Source of the DNA: Spongiicolonus versatilis
Lineage (GTDB): Bacteria; Pseudomonadota; Gammaproteobacteria; Arenicellales; Spongiicolonaceae
Assembly: GCA_028286165.1 (NCBI GenBank)
Contig: JAPYMU010000068.1
Location: forward strand, 1-5,129
Length of the DNA stretch: 5,129 nt
Direction of reading: 5' to 3'
The notes beneath the pieces were generated by a model. The model was not told the DNA's origin, made no database searches, and saw only the letters and a program-made list of their open reading frames with translations. The position numbers were made by a program, and so were the translations under genes. The stretch's first letter is position 1. Every line of letters begins with the position of its first letter. Shown here one piece after another: positions 1 through 5,129 of this stretch.

Positions 1-602
1 TGCACGCGCGGCTGATGTCGCAGGCGCTGCGCAAACTCACCGCCAACATCAAGCGTTCCAACACGCTGGTGGTGTTCATCAACCAGATTCGCATGAAGAT
101 CGGCGTGGTGTTCGGCAACCCCGAAACCACCACCGGCGGCAATGCGCTGAAGTTCTACGCCACCCAGCGGCTGGACATCCGCCGCATCGGCGCCGTCAAG
201 AAAGGCGACGAGGTGCTCGGCAACCAGACGCGGGTGAAGGTGGTGAAGAACAAAGTGGCGCCGCCGTTCCGCCAGTGCGTGTTTGACATCCTCTACAACG
301 AGGGCATCTCGCGCGAGGGCGAGTGGGTGGACCTTGGCACCGAGGCCGGCATCATTGAAAAATCCGGCGCCTGGTACAGTTACCAGGGCGAGCGCGTCGG
401 CCAGGGGCGCGACAATGTGAAAGCGTGGCTGCGCGAAAATTCGGCCATCGCCGCCGAAATTGACGCCAAAATCCGCGAAAAGCACGGAATCCCGGTGGCG
501 GCCTCACCCACCGGCCGCGAGAAGCCCGAAAAGCCCGCCCGGGCGGCCAAACCGGCCAAAAGCGCCAAAGCCGAGGCTGCCGCCGCGCCGCCGGCCGCCT
601 GA
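1..602 (+). CDS. recA: RecA recombinase, C-terminal part (5' end outside window)
   Basis: RecA is the cytoplasmic DNA-dependent ATPase that forms filaments on single-stranded DNA, exchanges strands and triggers LexA cleavage. The frame is open from the window edge (first whole codon at 3, reading HARLMSQALRKL), so the ATG at 15 is internal. By comparison with remembered E. coli RecA the fragment starts near residue 167, so the Walker A and B motifs lie upstream and are not seen. Visible are NQIRMK from base 81, the DNA-binding loop L2 that follows (FGNPETTTGGNALKFYA), LDIRRIGAVK, RVKVVKNK, and the C-terminal domain with DLG and GAWYSYQGERVGQG. About 199 residues are present, which would give roughly 365 in total, slightly longer than E. 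coli (353). The excess is a tail encoded by 501-599, rich in Lys, Ala and Pro with net positive charge, where E. coli has an acidic tail. The SOS promoter lies outside the window. recX follows 16 bp after the stop. Confidence 0.98.
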   Translation, partial: HARLMSQALRKLTANIKRSNTLVVFINQIRMKIGVVFGNPETTTGGNALKFYATQRLDIRRIGAVKKGDEVLGNQTRVKVVKNKVAPPFRQCVFDILYNEGISREGEWVDLGTEAGIIEKSGAWYSYQGERVGQGRDNVKAWLRENSAIAAEIDAKIREKHGIPVAASPTGREKPEKPARAAKPAKSAKAEAAAAPPAA

Positions 603-618
603 GGGCCCGCGCTCCGCC

Positions 619-1107
619 GTGTGCGCGAAACCGCGCCGCGCGGCCGGTGGCGGCGACGCCTCCCGTTGCCGCGACCGCGCCCTGCGCCTGCTTGGGCGGC
701 GCGAGCATTCCGCCGCCGATTTGGTGTCCAAGTTGCGCGTGCGCGGGTTTGATGTGCAAGTGGCCGAGGCGGTGGTGGCGCGCTTGAGCGCGGAGGGCGC
801 GCAATGCGATGCGCGCTTTGCCGAGTCCTACGCCCGCACCAGCAGCGCCGGCGGCCACGGCCCGGTTTACATCCGCCACAAAATGCGCGGCCGCGGCGTC
901 GCCGATTCAGTGGTGGAGCGCGCGCTGGCGGCCTACGATTCGGCGTGGTGCGGCATCGCGGCGGCGGCATTGCGCAAAAAATACGGCGCGCCGCCCGCCG
1001 ATGCCGCCGAGCGGCAGAAGCGGTTTCGTTTTCTGCACGGCCGCGGGTTCACCCCGCAGCAAATCGCGGCGGCATTGCGCGGCGAGGGTGAGGATGACGG
1101 CGGCTGA
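619..1107 (+). CDS. recX: RecX, regulator of RecA filaments
   Basis: RecX is a small helical cytoplasmic protein that binds RecA filaments and limits or reshapes their growth and ATPase activity. The product from GTG 619 is 162 residues, normal for the family (E. coli 166). Family signatures are the opening helix CRDRALRLLGRREHS (residues 17-31), GHGPVYIRHKMRGRGV from residue 79 (the GxGPxxIRxxLxxKG motif), the WC pair at 110-111 before RKKYG, and RFLHGRGF from 137 near the end. The in-frame ATG at 460 would overlap recA by 143 bases and add Pro/Arg-rich sequence unlike RecX, so I reject it. GTG 619 is the only GTG or TTG between there and the conserved core. A GAGGG lies at 601-605, rather far upstream (13-nt spacer), so coupling to recA translation is likely. 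The first 16 residues are basic and not conserved. The tight spacing suggests cotranscription with recA. Confidence 0.93.
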   Translation: MCAKPRRAAGGGDASRCRDRALRLLGRREHSAADLVSKLRVRGFDVQVAEAVVARLSAEGAQCDARFAESYARTSSAGGHGPVYIRHKMRGRGVADSVVERALAAYDSAWCGIAAAALRKKYGAPPADAAERQKRFRFLHGRGFTPQQIAAALRGEGEDDGG

Positions 1108-1131
1108 GCGCGGCAACTGTCGCGCGGTTTT
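1108..1131 (+). terminator. Weak hairpin plus T4 after recX (possible attenuator)
   Basis: GCGCG (1108-1112) can pair with CGCGC (1121-1125) around an 8-nt loop, followed by GG and four T (1128-1131). The stem is only 5 bp and the T run is short, so this is at best a leaky terminator separating recA-recX from alaS. In a genome this GC-rich such a stem can arise by chance. Confidence 0.2.
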
Positions 1132-1143
1132 AAGAATCAAAAA

Positions 1144-3813
1144 ATGAAAACAACCGAAATCAGAAAAATCTTTCTGGATTATTTCCGCGCCGCCGGCCAT
1201 GAGGCGGTGCCCGGTTCACCGCTGGTGCCGGCCAACGACCCCACGCTGCTGTTCACCAACTCCGGCATGGTGCAGTTCAAGGAGGCGCTGCTCGGCCTGG
1301 AAAAACGCGCCTGCCCGCGCGCCGTCACCGCCCAGCGCTGCCTGCGCGCCGGCGGCAAGCACAACGACCTGGAAAACGTCGGCTACACCGCGCGCCACCA
1401 CACTTTTTTTGAAATGCTCGGCAACTTCAGTTTCGGCGACTACTTCAAAAAAGAGGCCGTCACTTTCGCCTGGCAATTGCTCACCGAGCACTTCTCCCTG
1501 CCGCCGGAAAAACTGTGGGTGACGGTTTACCAGGACGACGACGAGGCCGCCGATGTGTGGCTGCGGCATGTGGGCGTGGACCCGGCGCGCCTGTCGCGCA
1601 TTGCCGGCGACGACAATTTTTGGGCCATGGGCGACAGCGGACCGTGCGGGCCGTGCAGTGAAATTTTCTACGACCACGGCCCCGGGGTCGCCGGCGGCCC
1701 GCCGGGCAGCGCCGATGCCGACGGCGACCGCTATGTGGAGATCTGGAACCTGGTTTTCATGCAGTTCAACCGCGACTCGGCCGGCGCCGAATTGACGCCG
1801 CTGCCGCAGCAGTCGGTGGACACCGGCATGGGCCTGGAGCGCATCGCCGCCGTGCTGCAAGGCGTGCACAGCAACTACGAAATTGATTTGTTCCGCAGCC
1901 TCATAGATGCCGCGGCCCAACTGCTCGGCGTGCGCGACACCGCCGGCAACAAAGGCCTGCGCGTGATTGCCGACCACCTGCGCTCGGCGGCGTTTCTGGT
2001 CACCGATGGCGTCACCCCGACCAACGAGGGGCGCGGCTACGTGCTGCGCCGCATCATCCGCCGCGCCATCCGCCACGGCTGGCAACTGGGCAGCCGCCGG
2101 CCGTTTTTGCACCAACTGGTGGGCGCGCTGGCGGACGAGATGGGCGGGGCCTACCCGGAACTGGCCCGCAGCCGCGCGCGGGTGGAGAAAGAATTGCAGC
2201 GCGAGAGCGAGCGCTTTGCGCAAACGCTGGAGCAGGGGCTGAAACTGCTGGAGCGCGAGATCGCCGACGCCGCCGGCGGCGCCATTGCCGGCGATGTGGT
2301 GTTCAAGTTGTACGACACCTACGGTTTTCCGGTGGACCTCACCGTGGATGCGGCGCGCGAGCGCGGATTGCGCGCCGACCTGGCCGGTTTTGACGAGGCC
2401 ATGAGCCGCCAGCGCGCCCGCGGCCGCTCATCGCGCGACCGGTTTGACGCCGCCCGGGCGCCGCGCCTTGCGGTGGACGCGCCCACCCGGTTTACCGGCT
2501 ACCAGACTCTCGAAAGCGATGCCGAAATTACCGCCCTGGCCGCCGACGGCGTTGCCGTGGACTCGGTGAACGGTGACGGCGGGTGCGAAAATGGTGACTC
2601 GGTGATGGTGGTTCTGAACGCCACCCCGTTTTATGCCGAGGCCGGCGGCCAGGTTGGTGACCGCGGCGTGCTGCGTGGTGACGGCGGGTGCGAAAATGGC
2701 GGCGCCGAGTTCACGGTCGGCGACACCCGCCGCCTGCCCGGCGGCGCCGTCGCCCACATCGGCCGCGTCCGCCACGGCACGTTTGCCGTCGGCGGCCAGG
2801 TGCGCGCCTGCGTTGACGCCGCCCACCGCGCCGGCGCCGCCATGAATCATTCCGCCACCCACCTTTTGCACGCCGCCCTCGGTGAAGTTCTGGGCGCGCA
2901 TGTCCGGCAGCGCGGTTCGCTGGTGGAGGCCGGGCGGCTGCGTTTTGACTTCTCCCACCCGGCGCCCCTCAGCCGCGCCGAGGCGGCGGCGGTGGAAAAC
3001 TGGGTCAACCGCGAAGTGCGCGCCAACCACCCGGTGCAAATTAAGGAAATGTCGCGCGATGAGGCCGCCGCCGCCGGCGCCCGCGCGCTGTTCGGCGAGA
3101 AATACGGCGAGCGCGTGCGCGTGGTCGGCATGGGCGCGCAGTCGCTGGAGTTGTGCGGCGGCACGCATGTTGCGCGCAGCGGCGACATCGGCCTGTTCAA
3201 AATCGCCGGCCAGAGCGCGGTCGCCTCCGGCGTCCGGCGGGTGGAGGCGGTGTGCGGCGCACCGGCGGTGACGGCGGTGGCCGCGCTGGAGGACGAAGTG
3301 GACGCGCTGTGCGAAGAGTTGAAATGCTCGCGTGCCGAGTTGCCGGCGCGGGTGCGCCAGTTGCGCGCGCGCGGGCGCGAGATGGAGCGGCGGGTGCAGT
3401 CGCTGAGCGCGCAGTTGGCGGCCCGGGGCGCCGGCGCCGGTGGTGGGGGCGGCGGCGGAATCACGGTGGAGGAAGTGGACGGCATCGCCTTCACCGCCGC
3501 GCGGGTGGACGGCGCCGGGACGAAAGAGTTGCGCGCAGCAGTCGACCAGTTGCGGCAGGTGAAGGAGGCGGCGGCCGCGGTGGTGGTGGTCGGCGGCGTG
3601 GTGGACGGCAAGGTGAACCTGGTGGTGGCGGTGCCGCCGGCCTTGACCGGCCGGGTGCGCGCCGGCGACGTGGCCGGCGAATTGTCGCGGCGGGTGGGCG
3701 GCCGCGGCGGCGGCCGGGACACGCTGGCCATGGGCGGCGGCCCGGATGCGGCGGCGCTGGACGGAGCGCTGGCCGCGGTGGGCGCGGTGCTGCAGGCGGC
3801 GGCGCGCAACTGA
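1144..3813 (+). CDS. alaS: Alanyl-tRNA synthetase
   Basis: AlaRS is a class II enzyme that charges tRNA-Ala with alanine using ATP and hydrolyses mischarged Ser- and Gly-tRNA-Ala. The product has 889 residues (E. coli 876) and is full length. The catalytic domain is at about 1-240: NDPTLLFTNSGM, KHNDLENVGYTARHHTFFE (from K72), FWAMGDSGPCGPCSEIFYD and class II motif 3 DTGMGLER (226-233). The tRNA-recognition region includes GRGYVLRRIIRRAIRHG and LYDTYGFPVDLT. The editing domain has zinc and catalytic residues HSATH (H569, H573) and CGGTH (C671, H675). A coiled linker with a Gly tract (766-772) leads to the C-Ala domain with GGRGGGRD (852-859) and MGGGPDAAAL. ATG 1144 fits the E. coli N-terminus. 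No clear Shine-Dalgarno is seen; the leader is A/T-rich (TTTTAAGAATCAAAAA). Odd feature: the octapeptide GDGGCENG occurs at 477-484 and 512-519, absent from E. coli AlaRS and encoded by identical DNA. lysC starts 2 bp after the stop. Confidence 0.99.
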   Translation: MKTTEIRKIFLDYFRAAGHEAVPGSPLVPANDPTLLFTNSGMVQFKEALLGLEKRACPRAVTAQRCLRAGGKHNDLENVGYTARHHTFFEMLGNFSFGDYFKKEAVTFAWQLLTEHFSLPPEKLWVTVYQDDDEAADVWLRHVGVDPARLSRIAGDDNFWAMGDSGPCGPCSEIFYDHGPGVAGGPPGSADADGDRYVEIWNLVFMQFNRDSAGAELTPLPQQSVDTGMGLERIAAVLQGVHSNYEIDLFRSLIDAAAQLLGVRDTAGNKGLRVIADHLRSAAFLVTDGVTPTNEGRGYVLRRIIRRAIRHGWQLGSRRPFLHQLVGALADEMGGAYPELARSRARVEKELQRESERFAQTLEQGLKLLEREIADAAGGAIAGDVVFKLYDTYGFPVDLTVDAARERGLRADLAGFDEAMSRQRARGRSSRDRFDAARAPRLAVDAPTRFTGYQTLESDAEITALAADGVAVDSVNGDGGCENGDSVMVVLNATPFYAEAGGQVGDRGVLRGDGGCENGGAEFTVGDTRRLPGGAVAHIGRVRHGTFAVGGQVRACVDAAHRAGAAMNHSATHLLHAALGEVLGAHVRQRGSLVEAGRLRFDFSHPAPLSRAEAAAVENWVNREVRANHPVQIKEMSRDEAAAAGARALFGEKYGERVRVVGMGAQSLELCGGTHVARSGDIGLFKIAGQSAVASGVRRVEAVCGAPAVTAVAALEDEVDALCEELKCSRAELPARVRQLRARGREMERRVQSLSAQLAARGAGAGGGGGGGITVEEVDGIAFTAARVDGAGTKELRAAVDQLRQVKEAAAAVVVVGGVVDGKVNLVVAVPPALTGRVRAGDVAGELSRRVGGRGGGRDTLAMGGGPDAAALDGALAAVGAVLQAAARN
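2572..2594 (+). repeat. 23-bp direct repeat, copy 1, in frame within alaS
   Basis: Bases 2572-2594 are identical to 2677-2699. Both run GGTGAC, then the core GGCGGGTGCGAAAAT, then GG. Here the repeat encodes GDGGCEN plus G (AlaRS residues 477-484). GGTGAC recurs at 2593-2598, exactly 21 bp after its first occurrence at 2572-2577, so this copy looks like a 21-bp (7-codon) insertion flanked by a 6-bp duplication. Alignment with remembered E. coli AlaRS (VDAINAGQEAVVVL) supports about 6-7 extra residues at this point. Confidence 0.85.
2677..2699 (+). repeat. 23-bp direct repeat, copy 2, in frame within alaS
   Basis: This is the second perfect copy of the sequence at 2572-2594, 105 bp (35 codons) downstream and in the same reading phase, encoding GDGGCEN plus G (AlaRS residues 512-519). 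It interrupts the segment that in E. coli reads DKGELKGANFSF, again adding about 6-8 residues. It is followed by GGCGGC rather than a second GGTGAC, so the clean flanking duplication of copy 1 is not repeated. Bases outside the 23 differ between copies. Confidence 0.85.
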
Positions 3814-3815
3814 CC

Positions 3816-5045
3816 GTGCTCATCGTGGACAAATACGGCGGCACCTCGGTCGCCGACGCCGAGCGCATTGAAAAAGTGGCGGCCAACGCCGCCGCCACCC
3901 GCGCCGCCGGCCATGATTTGGTGGTGGTGGTGTCGGCCATGGCCGGCGAAACTGACCGCCTTTTGCAGATGTCGCGCGCGCTGAACGCCGCCGCGCCGAA
4001 ACGCGAGGTGGACGCGCTGCTGGCCACCGGCGAGGTGCGCACCAGCGCGCTGCTGGTGATGGCCTTGCAGGCGCGCACAGTGGCCGCGCGCTCGTATAAT
4101 GGCGCGCAGGTGCCGGTGGTCACCGACTCGGTGCACGGCCGCGCCCGCATCGCGCGCATTGAAACCGCCGCCCTGCGCCGCGACATCGCCGCCGGCACGG
4201 TGCCGGTGGTGGCCGGTTTTCAGGGCGTGGACGAGGCCGGCAATGTGACCACCCTCGGCCGCGGCGGCTCCGACACCACCGCGGTGGCCCTGGCCGCCGC
4301 CCTCGGCGCCGGCGAGTGCCGGATTTACACCGATGTGGACGGCGTGTACACCGCCGACCCGCGCATCGTGCCCGAGGCGCGGTGCATCCCCCGCATCACC
4401 ATGGAGGAGATGCTGGAACTGGCCAGTTCCGGGGCGCGCGTTTTGCAGACCCGCTCGGTGGAGTTGGTCGGCAAATACCGGGTGCCATTGCGCGTTCTGT
4501 CATCATTCGCGCCCGGCGCCGGCACACTCATCACCTGCGAGGAAAAAAAAATGGAGCAACCGCTCATCACCGGCCTGGCCTACAGCAACAACGAAGCCAA
4601 ACTCACCATCCGCGGCGTCCCCGACAAGCCCGGCGTGGCGCGGCAAATCCTGTCGCCCATCGCCGAAGCGCACATCAATGTGGACATGATTATCCAGAAT
4701 GTGGGCGTGGACGGCACCACCGACCTCACCTTCACCGTGGAACGCTCGGACTACAAAATCGGCATGGAAAAACTCCGCGAAGCCGCCCTCACCCTCGCCG
4801 CCCGCGACGTCCTCGGCGACCCCGCCATTGCCAAAATCTCCGTGGTCGGCGTGGGCATGCGCTCGCATGCCGGCATTGCCGCGCGCATGTTCAGCGCATT
4901 GGCCGACCAGCGCATCAACATCCAGATGATTTCCACCTCCGAAATCAAAATCTCCGTCGCCATAGAAGACCGCCACTTGGAATCCGCCATGCGCGCCCTG
5001 CACCGCGAATTCCGCCTGGGCGACGACCGCCCGCCGGAAACCTGA
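3816..5045 (+). CDS. lysC: Aspartate kinase, lysine-sensitive LysC type (alpha subunit)
   Basis: Aspartokinase phosphorylates L-aspartate with ATP, the entry step to diaminopimelate, lysine, threonine and methionine. GTG 3816 gives 409 residues, matching Pseudomonas-type LysC (about 411). The next residues LIVDKYGGTSVADAERIE align with the family start MALIVQKFGGTSV, and K6 begins the K-F/Y-GGTS kinase motif. Further kinase-domain signatures are VVVVSAMAGETDRL, TLGRGGSDTT (146-155) and TDVDGVYTADPR (172-183). Two ACT regulatory domains follow, from about 263 (LTIRGVPDKPG) and from about 342 (SVVGVGMRSHAG, ending NIQMISTSEIKIS); in the family these bind Lys and/or Thr for feedback inhibition. 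The usual STGEQV segment reads ATGEVR, a mild deviation. The start lies 2 bp after the alaS stop without a good Shine-Dalgarno, implying translational coupling. In the upstream direction the frame runs on into alaS, but that part is a shadow reading. An internal start at 4551 probably yields a beta subunit. Confidence 0.97.
   Translation: MLIVDKYGGTSVADAERIEKVAANAAATRAAGHDLVVVVSAMAGETDRLLQMSRALNAAAPKREVDALLATGEVRTSALLVMALQARTVAARSYNGAQVPVVTDSVHGRARIARIETAALRRDIAAGTVPVVAGFQGVDEAGNVTTLGRGGSDTTAVALAAALGAGECRIYTDVDGVYTADPRIVPEARCIPRITMEEMLELASSGARVLQTRSVELVGKYRVPLRVLSSFAPGAGTLITCEEKKMEQPLITGLAYSNNEAKLTIRGVPDKPGVARQILSPIAEAHINVDMIIQNVGVDGTTDLTFTVERSDYKIGMEKLREAALTLAARDVLGDPAIAKISVVGVGMRSHAGIAARMFSALADQRINIQMISTSEIKISVAIEDRHLESAMRALHREFRLGDDRPPET
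4539..4550 (+). promoter_or_regulatory. Internal Shine-Dalgarno and A-rich spacer for lysC beta start
   Basis: GAGG (4539-4542) followed by eight A and then ATG (4551) is a textbook ribosome site in the lysC frame. It is better than the site of the main GTG start. The A residues, with the A of the ATG, form a run of nine (4543-4551), which stands out in this GC-rich gene. Confidence 0.65.
4551..5045 (+). CDS. lysC: Probable aspartokinase beta subunit from internal lysC start
   Basis: The in-frame ATG at codon 246 of lysC opens a 164-residue product, MEQPLITGLAYSNNEAKLTI onward, that contains only the two ACT domains. Several aspartokinases (Bacillus subtilis, Corynebacterium glutamicum) are known to be alpha2beta2 enzymes whose beta chain comes from an internal start in the same frame and equals the C-terminal regulatory part. 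The same Met and following sequence occur at the matching place in Pseudomonas LysC as I remember it. The sequence shows the start and its strong ribosome site; that the shorter chain is made here is inference. Confidence 0.6.
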   Translation: MEQPLITGLAYSNNEAKLTIRGVPDKPGVARQILSPIAEAHINVDMIIQNVGVDGTTDLTFTVERSDYKIGMEKLREAALTLAARDVLGDPAIAKISVVGVGMRSHAGIAARMFSALADQRINIQMISTSEIKISVAIEDRHLESAMRALHREFRLGDDRPPET

Positions 5046-5064
5046 TGCGCCCGCCACCGCCGTG

Positions 5065-5073
5065 TGCTACACT
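5065..5073 (+). promoter_or_regulatory. Candidate extended -10 promoter for the gene at 5110
   Basis: TGCTACACT (TG at 5065-5066, hexamer TACACT at 5068-5073) fits an extended -10 element with 4 of 6 matches to TATAAT. It lies in the short gap after lysC, with transcription predicted to start near 5080, about 30 nt before the next ATG. No good -35 is seen around 5045-5050, which is tolerable for an extended -10. Confidence 0.4.
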
Positions 5074-5092
5074 GCGCCCATCGTTAAACCCC

Positions 5093-5109
5093 GACCGGAG
5101 GACTCCGTC
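5093..5109 (+). promoter_or_regulatory. Ribosome site GGAGG, possibly inside a small hairpin
   Basis: GGAGG (5097-5101) with an 8-nt spacer to ATG 5110 is the strongest Shine-Dalgarno in the window. CGGA (5096-5099) can pair with TCCG (5104-5107) around the loop GGAC, and GA/TC (5093-5094 with 5108-5109) may extend the stem past one bulged C. The ribosome site could therefore be partly masked. The site itself is convincing; the regulatory role of the hairpin is not shown. Confidence 0.6.
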
Positions 5110-5129
5110 ATGAACACCACCAAACCCGC
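5110..5129 (+). CDS. Start of an unidentified gene (MNTTKP..., cut by window end)
   Basis: ATG 5110 has an ideal ribosome site upstream and opens a frame reading MNTTKP before the window ends. Six codons are not enough to identify the product. It is not CsrA, which would begin MLILTRR and which follows lysC or alaS in several gammaproteobacteria. Its own candidate promoter in the 64-bp gap suggests it can be transcribed independently of lysC. Confidence 0.7.

Noticed and set aside
460..618. Upstream ATG start for recX at 460
   Set aside because: It would overlap recA by 143 bases and add Pro/Arg-rich residues with no RecX similarity; GTG 619 gives the family length.
3267..3277. GGTGACGGCGG, an 11-bp partial match to the alaS repeat
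   Set aside because: It lacks the GTGCGAAAAT core and is in a different codon phase; expected by chance in such GC-rich sequence.
3153..3815. Upstream extension of the lysC frame into alaS
   Set aside because: The translation there is Arg/Gly-rich shadow sequence; the aspartokinase similarity starts right at GTG 3816.
4095..4100. Perfect TATAAT hexamer inside lysC
   Set aside because: It encodes YN of SYNGAQV, which matches a conserved LysC segment. The nearest TTG-type -35 (4065-4070) is 24 bp away, too far, and no gene start follows.
2847..4136. Long antisense open frame (429 codons) opposite alaS and lysC, with others such as 1216-2223 on the minus strand
   Set aside because: High third-position GC removes stop codons from opposite frames; the translations are low-complexity Arg/Ala/Pro/His-rich shadows of strongly conserved sense genes.
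4854..4871. Perfect 7-bp inverted repeat GGCATGC/GCATGCC with a 4-nt loop in lysC
   Set aside because: It falls on the conserved GMRSHAG motif, has no T run and lies mid-gene; most likely coincidence of codons.
5046..5109. Intrinsic terminator after lysC
   Set aside because: No GC stem followed by a T run is visible in the gap; the only stem found overlaps the next ribosome site.
1..5129. CRISPR array, tRNA or rRNA gene, insertion sequence, phage or defence genes
   Set aside because: No regularly spaced repeats, cloverleaf, transposase motifs or terminal inverted repeats were seen; nearly all bases are covered by four housekeeping genes.

Overview
This GC-rich window is a conserved housekeeping block read entirely on the + strand: the 3' part of recA, then recX, alaS and lysC, then the first few codons of a further gene. 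Protein similarity, recalled from memory and not searched, and the recA-recX-alaS-lysC order both point to Pseudomonadota, most likely Gammaproteobacteria. The LysC protein closely resembles the Pseudomonas type and AlaRS is clearly of the E. coli type. I cannot name the genus.

Layout: 1-602 is the C-terminal part of RecA, cut by the window edge, with an unusual basic Lys/Ala/Pro tail. recX (619-1107, GTG start) follows after 16 bp. A 36-bp gap holding at most a weak hairpin and an A/T-rich leader leads to alaS (1144-3813), the alanyl-tRNA synthetase. lysC (3816-5045, GTG start) begins 2 bp after the alaS stop and encodes a lysine-sensitive-type aspartokinase. Inside lysC a well-placed Shine-Dalgarno sequence precedes an in-frame ATG at 4551, consistent with a separately translated regulatory beta subunit. 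The 64-bp gap after lysC carries a candidate extended -10 promoter and a strong ribosome site for a gene starting at 5110, of which only 20 bases are visible.

How the genes relate: RecA (recombination and SOS) and RecX (modulator of RecA filaments) are functional partners. AlaRS (tRNA charging) and aspartokinase (first step of Lys/Thr/Met and diaminopimelate synthesis) are linked by position and probably by translational coupling, not by a shared pathway. No stretch over 300 bases lacks a gene.

I found no new multi-gene system. The most unusual item is a perfect 23-bp direct repeat placed in frame twice within alaS, adding the same Gly-rich heptapeptide to two points at the start of the editing region. 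It looks like a short dispersed or duplicated coding repeat. Other points worth a look are the internal lysC start with its A9 run, the basic RecA tail, and a ribosome site that may be masked by a hairpin before the last gene.
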